From Cervus elaphus (Eukaryota; Chordata; Mammalia; Artiodactyla; Cervidae): 64,000 nucleotides of DNA. Below the pieces are notes generated by a model that saw only the letters and a list, made by a program, of their open reading frames with translations, was not told where the DNA came from and did no database searches. The stretch spans positions 12,881,001 through 12,945,000 of the forward strand of contig NC_057841.1 of NCBI RefSeq assembly GCF_910594005.1, given 5' to 3'. The translations under genes were made by a program, and so were the position numbers. Positions 10,893 to 22,712 of the stretch are shown in pieces (position 1 is the stretch's first letter; every line of letters begins with the position of its first letter).

Positions 10893-11244
10893 GTAGTCCT
10901 ATTTTTATTTTTTTGAGGAACGTGCATACTGTTTTCCATGGTGGCTTCACCAATTACATTCCCAGCAACAGTACTAAGCTTCTTTTTCTCCACATCATCG
11001 CCAATGCTTATTATTTCTTGTCTTTTTGAAAACAGGCATTCTGACAGCAATGAGTTGCTGTATCATTGTAGTTTTGATTTGCATTTCCTTGATAATCCAG
11101 CAATTCCACTCCTGGGTATTTATCCAGAGAAAATGAAAACAGTAATTCAAAAAGATATATATGCCCTGACATTCATAGCGGCATGGTCAAGATATGGAAG
11201 CAACATAAGTGTCGTTCAACAGATGAATGGCAAAGATGTCACAC

Positions 11245-11306
<62 letters not shown>

Positions 11307-11705
11307 GTGTATTACTCAACCATAAATGTTTATGACCACATGGATGAACCTGGAGGGTACTATGCTTAGTGAAGTAAGTCAAACAGAGAAAGACAAATGC
11401 AGTATATTTTCACTTACATGTGGAATCTAAAACATAATACAAATAAATATAATAGAAACAGGCCCAGAGAACAAACTAGTGGTTACCAGAGATGAGAGTG
11501 AGTGTAAAGGCTGACAAGATAGGCAAAGGGGATTAAGAGGTAGAAACTACTAGGTATAAATTAAGATAGAAGTATATAATAGATAGCATAAGGAATATAG
11601 CCAGTATTTCATAATAGCCTTATAAACTATAAAAAGTCACTGCTATACCCCTGAAACTAATAGTAATAGTATAAGGCAACTCTACTTCAATAAAAATAAA
11701 TAACA
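10893..11705 (+). mobile_element. L1 insertion with inverted 5' segment
   Basis: Bases 10893-11096 are L1 ORF2 sequence read backwards ('ttttttgaggaacgtgcata', 'gtagttttgatttgcatttc'). From 11097 the same element continues forwards ('ccagcaattccactcctggg', 'tatttatccagagaaaatg'). In L1 order the two segments nearly abut, which is the twin-priming structure. It ends with an A-rich tail near 11690-11710. The forward part is broken by an (AC)n array. The 143-codon frame here owes its Thr/His repeat to that array. Confidence 0.88.
11239..11304 (+). repeat. (AC)n microsatellite
   Basis: About 33 CA/AC units with one G interruption at 11249. It lies inside the L1 where the element normally has a short 'acatatatac' stretch, so it probably grew from that seed. 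Likely polymorphic in length. Confidence 0.98.
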
Positions 11706-14375
11706 GAAACATTGAAAATGAATAATCCATACACTCTGAGAAATCAAAAGCGAGGTGGGTGGGTGCAGGTTGCCTCTGGAGAAGGGCAAACCTGCAGAGA
11801 ATGCTGATGGCTCCAGGTGGAGACTGTGGAGAGGGGGCTAAGGATGGATGAAGACCTTCAGCTCCAGTAAAGGTCAAGTGAGGACACTGGTCTAAACCAA
11901 TAAACTTCAGAAGTGGTAACTCATGGATATATACATACATATGAAGAAAATACATAAAGGCAAGGCTGGACTTTCACGGGGTGGATCATTTCATTCCCAT
12001 TTATATTTCCCTGACACAGTCATTCTGTAGCTAATTAAATAATAGTTTTCAGGCTCTCAAATACCTCATATGATTCAATGAAAATCTAGCAAAGTTTGAA
12101 ACTTTCTCAATAATTCTATTTGTTGATATTAGTAACAGTATAATATATGTTTTTATAACAAGCAAGTGTCTAGACGTATTTTACATTTAATCCCCTGTCC
12201 AAATAAGTTTCTCTAATATATGACTAGTTATGAAAGAATTTCAGGAATTAAATAAAAAATATCAGTTGGCCATCTATAAGTTTTAATATACTAATATTAT
12301 AGTCTCTTATTATCATAACCAATGTTTATTAGATCTGTAAATATAGTGCTAATAAAATCCACCAGATACCATTGGCCCCTCAATGAAAATATTTGTGGGA
12401 ATTCATGGGTCCATGAAATTACATCTGAAAATTTTATTAATGCTAAGTCAACATTTCAGATTTTTTAATTTGATATTTTAATTTAATAAAAATACACACT
12501 AAATTTTAGATTCTATGGCAAAACTTTAGAATTTAAATTATGTGGCCAGAATTAATATTTGATTATTTGATTTAAAGGGATGAGATATTTATCTTTATAT
12601 ACCCAAAGGTAATAGATTTAATAAATTTAGTAAATAAAGCTAACATAATGAAATGAGGTATAATATAAGCAGAAGATTTGGTAGTATAGGTTGATTTTAA
12701 TTCTTAACTATCTTAGAGGAGTTAAAAGCAATTTAGCTAATCTTCATTTCTTTTCTCCCTCCCAGAATCACATTTTGTTCTTTGTTTCTGCACTAGCAAC
12801 TCTATTGCAAATAGATAAATGAGGCAAGAATATTATAGTAATTTGACTGACCTTATTTTCCATAGAGATAAAAAGTAACAAATACAATAAAATATAATTT
12901 TGTGGGAGTTCTATCAGAAATCAGCTGGCATTTATGAGCTTGGTATTATTTTCAACCAAAGGGGAAATTCAGATTTGTATGGGTCTCTGAGATTTTTCTG
13001 CTTACAGTTAAAAAATGCAAATTCTGTCAACTTCCTGCTTACACACATGCAAATCAATCTATATAACTTAAACTACTTCCTTTTTCCTTAATCTCTTTTC
13101 AAAATGGGAATTTCTAAAAGCAGAAGACATGTTCTTAAGAGTTGAAATGACGTGTCATCATTAATTTTTGCTATTTGAGGTTGTCAATTGCATATGTCAT
13201 AGAAATGATTAATCATCAAAATTTAATAACCAGAAGTAAACAGGGAACATCAACTGTGCTGCTAGAAAATTATCTGTGATTGAATCAATATTTTTGTCTT
13301 CACATTTGAATGTGTAAGCAAGTTTTACAGCCAGAGTTCTGTAGTGTTCTTGACAGACGTGGCAATAATAATAAGGTAATATTGTAAATCTCAAAGAGTG
13401 TGTGACTCTACTACTTAGTTTCTTAGGCATCAACTCCGAGGTGCCAACTGATGATATAAAACTCAGACACAAACTTGTGCAGTATCAATGTCAAAATTAA
13501 ATCTTAAATCACGAAAAACACACCAACAATGGAAATCACTTAAAATGTAAAATTCAACAGAAATAGTATAGTTCATTGACATGATCTGCATTTTCTCCTA
13601 ATCAGGACAATTTCAATAGAAACATTTTTAAAATTACAATTAAGGTTATTTAGCATGTAGCTATGGAAGGAAGAAAATACCTTATGTAAAATATTTAAAT
13701 AAGGAAATGTAAGTCTGCACATAAAGGGCATTTTCAAAGTGTAACATATGGAATTTATCAGAAAAATGAAATTAGAATGTACAGACTTTCAGCTTAATTT
13801 TAAAAAGACAAAAATGTACCAAAAAGATGTTCATAAATATTATATAATAGATTGCAATTTAACAATATACATTCTAGATGCCTTAAAGGATGATAGACAA
13901 TATTTAGGTGCTAATGGTTTATATTAGAATTGAAGAACAACACAGAATCTAATTGTTCCATATCCTGCATAATTTTTAGTTAGCTTAATCTGGTTATTGT
14001 GAAGAGTTAGACACTTACCCTTGAATTCAAGGCCATGTCTCTTGTCTTTAGAAGTCGCTATGGGTAAAAAAATGGGGAGATATTCCCTTAGATCAAATGC
14101 CGTGCTTTCACATTCTGAAGCATATTTCCATGCAAAAATGTATCAGTGAACTAAGATATTATAAAAATGAGGATAATATATAGAGCAGTATTTAGTATTT
14201 TGAGGACCTAAGTAAATGGGAATACCATAGAAGATGAAAAATATAGTGATAAATTATATTAATCCATCTATAGAGATAAGTTACATACTAACTATGTATA
14301 TAAAGATCTTTTGTTTAAATCCATATCTTTTACCTGCCTCCAATCCTTTAATTCTTTTCACCAAGTTATGCTTTT
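11706..14375. other. Unassigned AT-rich DNA
   Basis: About 2.7 kb with no repeat family or coding signal that I can support. Frames of 111 codons (minus, 11620-11955) and 87 codons (minus, 13209-13472) carry no motif. Confidence 0.5.
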
Positions 14376-14390
14376 ATATATTAAAAGAAT
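14376..14390 (+). repeat. Left TSD of a twin-primed L1
   Basis: The 15-mer atatattaaaagaat recurs exactly at 16769-16783, beyond the L1 and the BovB nested in it. Confidence 0.9.
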
Positions 14391-14906
14391 GTCCTGGCTA
14401 TTGTAAACAGTACTGCAATGAACATTGGGGTACACGTGTCTTTTTGAGTTATGGTTTTCTCAGGGTACATGTTCATTAGTGGGATTGCTGGATCATCTGG
14501 TAGTTTTAGTTTCTTAAGGAGTCTCCATGCTGTTCTCATAGTGGCTGATTCAATTTACATTCCCACCAACAGTGCAAGAGTGTTCCCTCTTCTCCACACC
14601 CTTTCCAGTACTTATTGTTTATAAATTTCTTGATTATGGACATTCTGACTGTTGTGAGGTAATATCTCATTGTAGTTTTGATTTACATTTCTCTAATAAT
14701 TAGTGATTTTGAGCATCTTTTCATGTGTTTGCTGGTCATCTGTATATCTTTGGAGATATGTCTATTTGGGTCTTTCGCCCAATTCTTGATTGGACTGTTT
14801 TTTAATACTGAGTTCCATGGGGCTGCTTGTATATTTTGAAAATTAATCTTTTGTCAGTTGCTAAGTTTTCAAAAATGCTTTGGATCTAACAGAAACAGAA
14901 GATATT

Positions 14907-14925
14907 AAAAAAAAAAAAAAAAAAA
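14907..14925 (+). repeat. A19 run inside BovB coding region
   Basis: Nineteen A residues lie where other BovB copies have a mixed purine stretch. It is inside the element, not at its tail. Confidence 0.95.
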
Positions 14926-15057
14926 CAGGCAGCAAGAAAACACAGAAGAACCACGCAAAAAGATCTTCATGACCCAGATAACCATGATGGTGTGATCACT
15001 CACCTACAGCCAGACATCTTGGAATGCAAAGTCAAGTAGGCCTTAGGAAGCATCATT

Positions 15058-16009
15058 ATGAACAAAGCTAGCAGAGGTGATGGAATTCCAGTTGAGCTAT
15101 TTGAAATCCTGAAAGATGGCGCTGTGAAAGTGCTGCACTCAATATGCCAGCAAATTTGGAAAACTCAGCAGTGGCCACAGGACTGGAAGAGGTCAGTTTT
15201 CATTCCAATCCCAAACAAAGGCAATGCCAAAGAATGTTCAAAGTACCACACAATTGCACTCATCTAACATGCTAGCAAAGTAACGCTCAAAATTCTCCAT
15301 GCCAGGCTTCAGCAATACGTGAACTGTGAACTTCCAGATATTCAAGCTGGATTTAGAAAACACAGAGGAACCAGAGATCAAATTGTCAACATCTTCTGGA
15401 TCATCGAAAAAGCAATAAAGTTCCAGAAAAATATCTACTTCCGCTTTATTGACTATGCCAAAGCCTTTGACTGTGTGGGTCACAACTGTGGAAAATTCTG
15501 AAAGAGATGGGAATACCAGACCACCTTACCTGCCTCTTGAGAAATCTGTATGCAAGTCAAGAAGCACCAGTTAGAACTGGACATGGAACAACATATGGTT
15601 CCAAATAGGGAAAGTGGTATGTCAAGGCTATATATTGTCATCCTGCTTATTTAACTTATATGCAGAGTGTATCATGTGAAATGCCAAGCTGGATGACGCA
15701 CAAGCTGAAATCAAGATTGCCAGGATAAATATCAATAACCTCAGATACAGGGATACCACCCTTATGGCAGAAAGTGAAGAACTAAAGAACCTCTTGATGA
15801 AAGTGAAAGAGGAGAGTGAAAAAGTTGGCTTAAAACTCAACATTCAGAAAACTAAGACCATGGCATCCGGTCCCATCATTTCATGGCAAATAGATAGGGA
15901 AACAATGGAAACAGTGAGAGACTTTAGATTTTTGGCTCCAAAATCACTGCATATGGTGACTGCAGCCATGAAATTAAAAGATGCTTGCTCCTTGGAAGAA
16001 AAGCTATGA
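15058..16009 (+). pseudogene. Decayed BovB reverse-transcriptase frame
   Basis: Three separate open pieces represent one ancestral BovB ORF: 15058-15267 (contains GDGIPVELFEILK), 15319-15501 (contains FIDYAKAFD, the RT motif with a catalytic Asp) and 15764-16009 (post-RT region). They are separated by stops and shifts; the YADD motif region near 15740-15760 is damaged. A functional BovB protein also has an endonuclease domain upstream, absent here. The remnant cannot encode an enzyme. Confidence 0.9.
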
Positions 16010-16628
16010 GCAACCTAGACAGCATAGTAAAAAGCAGAGATATTACTTTGCCAGCAAAGGTCCATCTAGTCATAGTAATGCTTTTTCCAGTAGTCATGTA
16101 TGGATGTGAGAGTTAGTCTATAGAGAAAGCTGAGCGCTAAAGAATTGATGCTTTTGAACTGCGGTGTTGGAGAAGGCTCTCTAGAGTCCCTTGGACTGCA
16201 AGAAGATCCAACCAGTCTACCCTAAAGGAAATCAGTCCTGAGTATTCTTTGGAGGGACTGATGCTGAGGCTGAAACTCCAATACTTTGGCCACCTGATGT
16301 GAAGAACTGACTCCTTGGAAAAGACCCTGATGTTGGGAAAGATTGAAGACAGGAGGAGAAGGGAACGACAGAGGATTAAATGGTTGGATGGCATCACAGA
16401 CTGGATGGACATGAGTTTGAGCAAGCTCCAGGAGCTGGTGATGGACAGGGAAGCCTGGTGTGCTGCAGTCCATGGGGTCACAAAGAGTCACATGACTGAG
16501 CAACTGAACGGAAGTTGGCAAATATTTTCTCCCATTCCGAGGGTTGTCTTTTCATCTTGCTTATGGTTTCCTTGACTGTGCAAAACTCTTAAGTTTAATT
16601 AGGTACTGTTTATTTTTTCATTATTCTT

Positions 16629-16638
16629 GGGGGGGGGG
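16629..16638 (+). repeat. G10 run followed by GGG
   Basis: Ten G residues, then tggg, in an otherwise AT-rich L1 remnant. Confidence 0.95.
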
Positions 16639-16768
16639 TGGGTCAGAAAGGATTTTGCTGTGATTTATGTCAAAGAGTGTTCTCCCTGTGTTTTCCTTTA
16701 AGAGTTTTATAATGTGTGACCTTACATTCGGGTCATACAGAGTGAAGTAAATCAGAAAGAAAAAACAA

Positions 16769-16783
16769 ATATATTAAAAGAAT
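16769..16783 (+). repeat. Right TSD of the twin-primed L1
   Basis: Exact partner of 14376-14390 (atatattaaaagaat). Confidence 0.9.
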
Positions 16784-17774
16784 AGAAGTAATGACCACAT
16801 GTGTATGTATATTTCTGTATGTCTGAAAACAGAACATTAAAAAGTGTTTCTGGTAGCTGCTTTAAGAATGCTCTTAAAAGCATAGCTTCACTGAAGTGTG
16901 AATGTGAGTTTCTTAGCTATACTATAAAATACAACACAATATTTAATGTACAATGTAGTTATTCATTCATGAGGTTGATGAAATTTAGCTCTAATTTCCT
17001 TTTCTCACTGTACCATGAAGAAATAAACAGTCACAAGATGATTTCATATTTTATAACTTCTCATTCATGGAAATAAGAAAAAATTTAGAAATATACAGAC
17101 TATATAGAAAAGAGCAGATTAGTTCATTCACATTGAAGTTTGTCATCTCTAAATCAAAATAAGAGAATGATGAAGAAAATCTATTAAGAAACAATATAAA
17201 TCAATATTAAATGCAAACAAGTAAGTGAGATGATTACCAGCTCATGTTCTTGTAAATAATGCAAGCATTTGTGTGCAAACACACACGGCCAAGAAAGATC
17301 AGAATCTTTGTTTGCTGTCTTGGAATTCCATCTTTTAAAATGTCAAAGCTTTCCTATCACAATATTCACTTTACCTTCAAAACTTAAATATAAGGCTTTA
17401 CTCACATCAGCATTTGGATTCTGAACTCAGAAATAAAAGAACAGTGCTTCTGCTTCTATAGGTCTTATATACTATTACATTTTCAACCTGAATAGTGTAG
17501 GTTTCGAATATCTGTTAACTTATAAGTCTAGAAAAATTGGTAAATTGACACTGAGGTAACATTTCCTTATTTCTGCTCTCTGAAATGTCTTACTCAGTTT
17601 CGCCACCAAAAAGTTACCTTTTGCAAATGTGAAATACACAATATGACTTCTTTTATGAAATTTCAGCACAGAATTATCCAATCCAGCTGTCATGATAGTG
17701 TTTTTAAATAAAGGGAATGCAGTTAAGTATATAACATTTCTTTAATGGTAAATTGGTATTTTTATATTAAAATA
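16784..17774. other. Unassigned AT-rich DNA
   Basis: No recognised repeat or gene. A 91-codon plus frame at 16801-17076 has no motif. Confidence 0.5.
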
Positions 17775-17872
17775 TTTCTTACACATGTGGAATGTTCCAG
17801 ACATTGTTCTAAGTGTTTAGTATAAAGGAATGAGCAAGACAAACTATATTCTTGAAATAATGGAATTACCTT
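17775..17872 (-). mobile_element. Probable L2 remnant
   Basis: The stretch 'ggaatgttccagacattgtt', 'ctaagtgtttag', 'gagcaagacaaactatattc' resembles the reversed L2 3' end (… lost Xcaggcactgttctaag … gaacaagacaga). Diverged. Confidence 0.5.
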
Positions 17873-17935
17873 TCTTTCTTTTTTCCTTCTATCTGTCTGT
17901 CCATCCACCGATCCATTTATTTATCTATGACATAT
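17873..17935 (+). repeat. Pyrimidine-rich tract with degenerate tetranucleotides
   Basis: ctttctttttt, then tctgtctgtccatccacc and tttatttatct. Low-complexity sequence. Confidence 0.75.
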
Positions 17936-18285
17936 ATGTGTGGATAACTGTTTATCAAAATAGCAAAAACATTACAGTCACAGAGGAAAAAAAAAGAGTC
18001 GGTGTTTAGTTATGTTCACTGTATTAGTTCATTTTTAAAGTAATATAAATTGTCAGAAGACATAATGCTCACCACCTGGCCTTGTTTTTAAATTTGTGAT
18101 TTTTAAAATAGCTAAAAGAAATGTTCGTTGGAAAATGTTGTAGACATCCTTATAATATATTTGATTTTAATTGAAATACTGTCCAGGGGTGTTTATCTAT
18201 GAACAAGTTGAACACATTCCATTTGCTTGCTATGCAGTTTTCCACAAGGTCAGAACATGGCTTATGATCTATGAAGCCAACATCC
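17936..18285. other. Unassigned AT-rich DNA
   Basis: Nothing recognised. Confidence 0.5.
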
Positions 18286-18289
18286 ATTA

Positions 18290-19290
18290 CCTTAATTATC
18301 ATAGCTCTAAATGATTATCAATATCTGATAATGATTGAAGGCACTTCCTTTTTTGTTTTTTGCTTTCAGAAATAGCATACCTATTTTTGAAACTACTTGC
18401 TTTACTCTCTTCTATGTGAATATCAATACAATTTGATAAATTCCATGCAGATTTCTGTTGATATTCTGATTGGAAATGCATGAACTTAAAGATAAGTCTG
18501 GAGAGAAATGATATCCTTATTATAACATGTTATCCATTGTTTTGGTTTGTTCAGAGCCATATTTTAAATATTTTGTTCATAGACTTTGAATTGTTATTGG
18601 AATTTTTTCTTATATCTTTAGTTAATTGAACTTTTATCAAGAAAATTTAACTTTTCGTATTATGGGTCTGAACCTTGTCTTGGATATATATTTTGTCTGT
18701 ATATAATAGCACGATTGCCTCTCTCTGCTTGCTTATTCATCTACTGTGGTACAACTTTGAATAGCAGATTTACTGGTTATTTTTGCTATTTTGGTTTCTG
18801 AACTCATGAGTTTAAATGATTCCCTGTAAATAATAATATTTGATATCTTTAAAGTAGAAATTCTAAGTAGAAAATGGAACTTCTCAAATATTCTTAGTTT
18901 TAACCATGAATATGGGTTAACATTTTAAAATTGTTTTATTATTTTTTATAATAATCATCCCATTTTCTGAGTTGAATTGGTAGAATATATTAATACATTT
19001 TTGATAGAGAACCTTTCTTGAATTCTGAGGATAAACACCATATGGTCATGATGAATATTTTATAACACTTCTAGGTTCCATGTGCCAAAATTATCACTTA
19101 GAATTTTTTCGCCCATAATCATACATAAATCTGTAATACTCTTATACTATTTTTATCGAGTTTAAGTTTTAATAATTTCCTGTCTCATAACATATGTCAG
19201 GAAATGTGCTTTTGAATTTCTCTAAAATGTTCTTTATCTGTTTCTTAAAGTTGATAAAACTCACCTATAAAAATAGGTGTTTCCTCCTTT
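18290..19290 (-). mobile_element. Ancient L1 ORF2 remnant
   Basis: Scattered but ordered similarity to reversed L1 ORF2: 'gaaatgatatccttattata', 'ggtttgttcagagccatatt', 'ttgaattctgaggataaaca', 'ccatatggtcatgatgaata', and the final zone near 19200-19290. No coding frame survives. Confidence 0.6.
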
Positions 19291-21115
19291 TTTCTTGATC
19301 AGTTTTGTACAGGCTTTTGATAATGATGAGAAATTTGGGAGATTCTTCAGGTGTCGTGAATGTCTTTTCTCCCTTCTTCCCCACTTTATAAGTGATTCTT
19401 GCCACTCTGAGTCATTCATCATGGCCCACATTTGGATCCAGAGACAGGCAAACTCTTGCCTGCAGCTACACTGCTGCTTTACGTTTCTCTGTTGTTTCTG
19501 GCTAATGGAGAGTTTTATCTGTACCACTAAACATGCTTAGGTTTCTTAATGACTTTATAAAAACAGGTCTTATTTCTTACTGCTATGTTTAGAGGAAGCA
19601 CGATCAATTGTATCATCTCACCATAGCATTTTGAAAAGGACTGCTTACATAGTCTCATGTCAGCATTTTACATATGAATGTGTAAATGATTGGTACTATT
19701 AGATTTCAGTATGATAGCTAAAACACCATTATATCATATATGGTTTCTATTTTTACTCACCCAGAATCTTAAAAGGATCCAATATGTAATTATACCACCA
19801 AACACTTCCATTTCCCCAGATTAATGAAGATCCATTGGCAGCAATTTGGAAAATGTAACTTACTGTGCTGAAATAATAACTCATATAGTGACCCATAAAA
19901 GTTAATACAATTTTAGAAGGGTCTAATATAGTCTCAAAGAAGAGCTGGGAGAAAGTGGGTCACTCTGTCAGCAAACCCAACAAATACATCCCAAAGAATA
20001 GCGGTAATAAAAATGATTCAGAAACAGGGACCACAGTAACAAAATAATTCAGTTTTGCAAATTGCTTCATGCATATAAAAGCAAACATCTGTGTCTATGA
20101 TTAGTCTTTCATTTTACTTATTTTAAAAATATATATAAAAGTTCTTTAAAATTATTTATGATTAAGTGGGCAGTATTAGAACATTTCACTTGAAAACTAA
20201 AAATGCTTTCAAATGTGTTTTCTCACTTGACTGTTTTACAATTCTGTGAGACAGAGTATAGATACGTTTCTAAACCATGCACGCACACTGAGCTAAAGTG
20301 TGTTAAATAGATTTTCTATGTTTCATGAGTCTTCTTATTCAAAACAGTTACTGTTTACTGTAATGCATACATACACACAAAGATTTTCATTTCTTTTTTG
20401 ACAATAATGGGCAGATGTGAACACTGTAGTTAAAATTTTTCACATATCTTTGTTAATGTTAGCTAAAAGACTCTCCTTTCATAAATTTGTCTTTTTAAGT
20501 CTATATTTTGACTCACATTCAAAATTCTTTAATGCAAATATGAATCATTAACTATGCACAGTGATAAATAGATCTAACATATAGCTCAAAGAATGCCAAT
20601 AATGTTAAAGCATCCAAAATGGAATGTCACTTTGTAACACAGTAAGATGTAAGAATAATTTCATTTTTAATTATGACTTTGAGTAGTTGAATTTCAGAAC
20701 AAATACAAAAGGAAAAAAATGTGTGTATCATTGTTGTCAGAATTCTTTTGTGAAATGAGAGGCCACTTGCCATAAGATTATAAGTAAAACATTTCAATAG
20801 AAGGCTTAAATTATATAAATTTTAATAATTCTATAAAATTTAATAAACTATATAAATTTAAAATAATAAGAATTGTCTGAAAATAGAATATAATTCCTTG
20901 TGAAATAGTGAGTCCCTGATTCTGGAATGATTCAAGTATAGGTGATGTTATCAAAAGGGTTATTAAATCAGTATGGTGGTTGGATAGGTAATCTTTGCGA
21001 TTTCTTCCAGTTCCAATTCTTAAAGATTCTTTGAAAATTTTAATTTTTAAACCTCCAGATGTTGACTTTGGAAGCTCCTTCTTTCTGAAGTTAAATATTA
21101 TATACTTTTCTTTGA
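19291..21115. other. Unassigned AT-rich DNA
   Basis: No gene or repeat I can name. Overlapping 87-88-codon frames on both strands at 19261-19540 share one open stretch and have no motif. Confidence 0.45.
20811..20872. repeat. AT-only imperfect tandem repeat
   Basis: Three imperfect ~19-bp units of the type tatataaattttaataa follow each other. Confidence 0.65.
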
Positions 21116-21119
21116 TTCA

Positions 21120-21850
21120 GTGAATATTTCTCTAACACCTATTATGTACCACATACCATGTAATATCACTGGACACAAAGTGGTAATTAAAACAAAGACA
21201 TGATCCCTGTCTTCATGATGTTTACATATGGAAAATATAGATATTAAAAGCATACACCTATATATAAGTGGGAAATCACATTATGGTATGTGGCTTGAAC
21301 CAGAAGATTAGGATGCTGTGAGATTAAGGGTAAAGTTCGATGGGATCAGGAAATGCCTCACCAAGAAAGTGACACTTAAGCTGTCACCTGAAACTACAGA
21401 AAGAAGTCAGGGAAAGAATGATGAGCATGTCACAGTCATAAAAAAAAAAAAAAATCAGGCTGCTAAAAGTATAGCTGTGGGTAAAATTTTGGAGATGCAG
21501 AAATTAAAAAAAAAAATCGGTATTGCTGAAACATAAAGAAGAAACAGAGATGTACATAGAAAACCATTTAGAAAGCTTACATCATTCCAAGTATTGGAAG
21601 GAGTTCAAATATTTACTCATAAGTTTAATGAGAAGCTACTGAAAAATTTCACTCAGAGAGGGACATAATATGTTATATTTCTAGAATTCTACTCTCTAAA
21701 ATATGTGCTGAAACTGGAGCTATGAGTTGAAGGTTAGTGTAGGAATCCAGGGAAGAGTTTATGATAATTTAGACCTGAGTGGTAGCAGAAAGATGGGGAG
21801 AAAATTTGAACATAAAAGATTTAATTGAATTTTCCGATTTATTGGGAATG
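21120..21850 (-). mobile_element. L2 LINE remnant, 3' part
   Basis: The plus strand reads like the reversed L2 tail: 'ttcagtgaatatttctctaa', 'cacctattatgtaccacata', 'gacatgatccctgtcttcat', 'gtgacacttaagctgtcacc', 'gaatccagggaagagtttat', 'gacctgagtggtagcagaaa'. The spacing follows L2 for about 700 bp. No coding frame survives. Confidence 0.75.
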
Positions 21851-21990
21851 GCTGAAGTATATGTGAAGAACTAATAGTTTCTGAGCAAGATGAAATAGCT
21901 GGTATCAAACTTACCCAACTGCTGTAAATAGTTATAAAAATGGGACAGAATGTATAAAATATATATAAAAACACATTTGAAAGCAATGGG

Positions 21991-22446
21991 TTATGCTGTG
22001 AATTTTAGAAGGGAAGTATCTGAAGTGGGACCTACACTAAACCTGCACGTCTCATGAGGAACATTTTTCAAAATGCTGCACGGAGAATAGGGTCCTACAG
22101 AGAACACTGGTCTCGGTGAGTGCAGGAGACACAGATCAGAGTCCGGGGCTGTGGGAGTGGTGGGGTTTAGGTGGCAAAGTATCATGAGAAAAGGAGACAG
22201 ACACACTCCAAATGTCTGCATGGACTGTGTCCTAAGTCCTCTAACAGATCCTGTGTTGACCATGTGCAAGACTCGACTCTGGAAGGTCCTGCAGAGAACA
22301 GATACCGAGGAGCTGAGAGCTTTAGAGATCTCACTGTTCTGGGGATAAGCTGAGGTTCCTTCCTGGTTGTACTGGAGAAACCCTGATATACACATTAAGA
22401 CTTGCACTTGAGACACCAGAAACACTATTCCTACAAGCAAAATCAT
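21991..22446 (-). other. Open 151-codon frame of unknown nature
   Basis: This is the longest minus-strand frame in the window that does not fall in an L1, BovB or Bov SINE. It starts MILLVGIVFLVSQVQVLMC, hydrophobic like a signal peptide, then is rich in Ser, Pro and Cys. FSVGP occurs twice in the C-terminal third. Six CpGs survive in about 350 bp, more than in nearby DNA. I recognise no family, splice context, promoter or poly(A) signal. Chance or a relic of an unknown repeat is more likely than a gene. Confidence 0.2.
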
Positions 22447-22458
22447 GCTTTAGTTGTA

Positions 22459-22605
22459 AATTGTTGTTCAGTCACTAAGTTGTGTCCAACTCTTTGTGAC
22501 CCCATGGACTGCAACATGCCAGGCTTCCCTGTCCTTCTCTATCTCCTGGAGTTTGTTCTAACTCATGTCCACTGGGTCATCCAAGCACCTCATCCTCTGG
22601 GGATC
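22459..22605 (-). mobile_element. BovB 3'-end fragment
   Basis: 'ttcagtcactaagttgtgtc', 'gaccccatggactgcaacat', 'gagtttgttctaactcatgt', 'cacctcatcctctgggg' is the reversed BovB tail. Severely 5'-truncated. Confidence 0.93.
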
Positions 22606-22654
22606 AATTAAAGGACATCAGTGCTAAAATGGATTAACACCAGGCTCCAACCAT

Positions 22655-22712
22655 GTCTTAGTCTGTTGAGGCTGCCATAACAAGATACCACAGGGTAGAT
22701 TACAAACACACT
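22655..22712 (-). mobile_element. MaLR LTR end fragment
   Basis: 'cttagtctgttgaggctgcc', 'ataacaagataccacagggt' matches the reversed 3' end of MLT1-type LTRs. Only the terminal part is visible. Confidence 0.6.

Larger units (their letters stand above)
14870..16510 (+). mobile_element. BovB (RTE-type LINE), 1.6 kb, inside L1
   Basis: It covers the BovB reverse-transcriptase region to the 3' end: 'tgctttggatctaacagaaa', 'gaacaaagctagcagaggtg', 'tttattgactatgccaaagc', 'ttgatgcttttgaactgcgg', and the tail 'catgactgagcaactgaacg'. L1 sequence abuts both sides, with a short aagtt repeat at 14863-14867 and 16512-16516 as possible TSD. It lacks the 5' part. Many stops and frameshifts make it non-functional. 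Confidence 0.96.
14391..16768 (+). mobile_element. Twin-primed L1 with nested BovB
   Basis: Bases 14391-14868 and about 16517-16734 are one L1 ORF2 segment in reverse orientation ('tggctattgtaaacagtact', 'gttttgatttacatttctct', then 'ggcaaatattttctcccatt'). From 16732 the orientation flips to a short forward L1 piece (gtcatacagagtgaag... to 16768). The flip shares the trinucleotide gtc. The forward piece stops in an A-rich internal stretch (gaaagaaaaaacaaat) and lacks the L1 3' UTR and tail. An exact 15-bp TSD brackets everything. A BovB occupies about 14870-16510. Confidence 0.88.

Noticed and set aside
10938..11369. 143-codon plus frame with a Thr-His repeat
   Set aside because: It crosses the L1 inversion point, and the repeat is the translated (AC)n array, so it is not a gene.
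20811..20872. AT-rich stretch as a replication origin or matrix-attachment site
   Set aside because: Only base composition supports it; many such stretches occur in the window.
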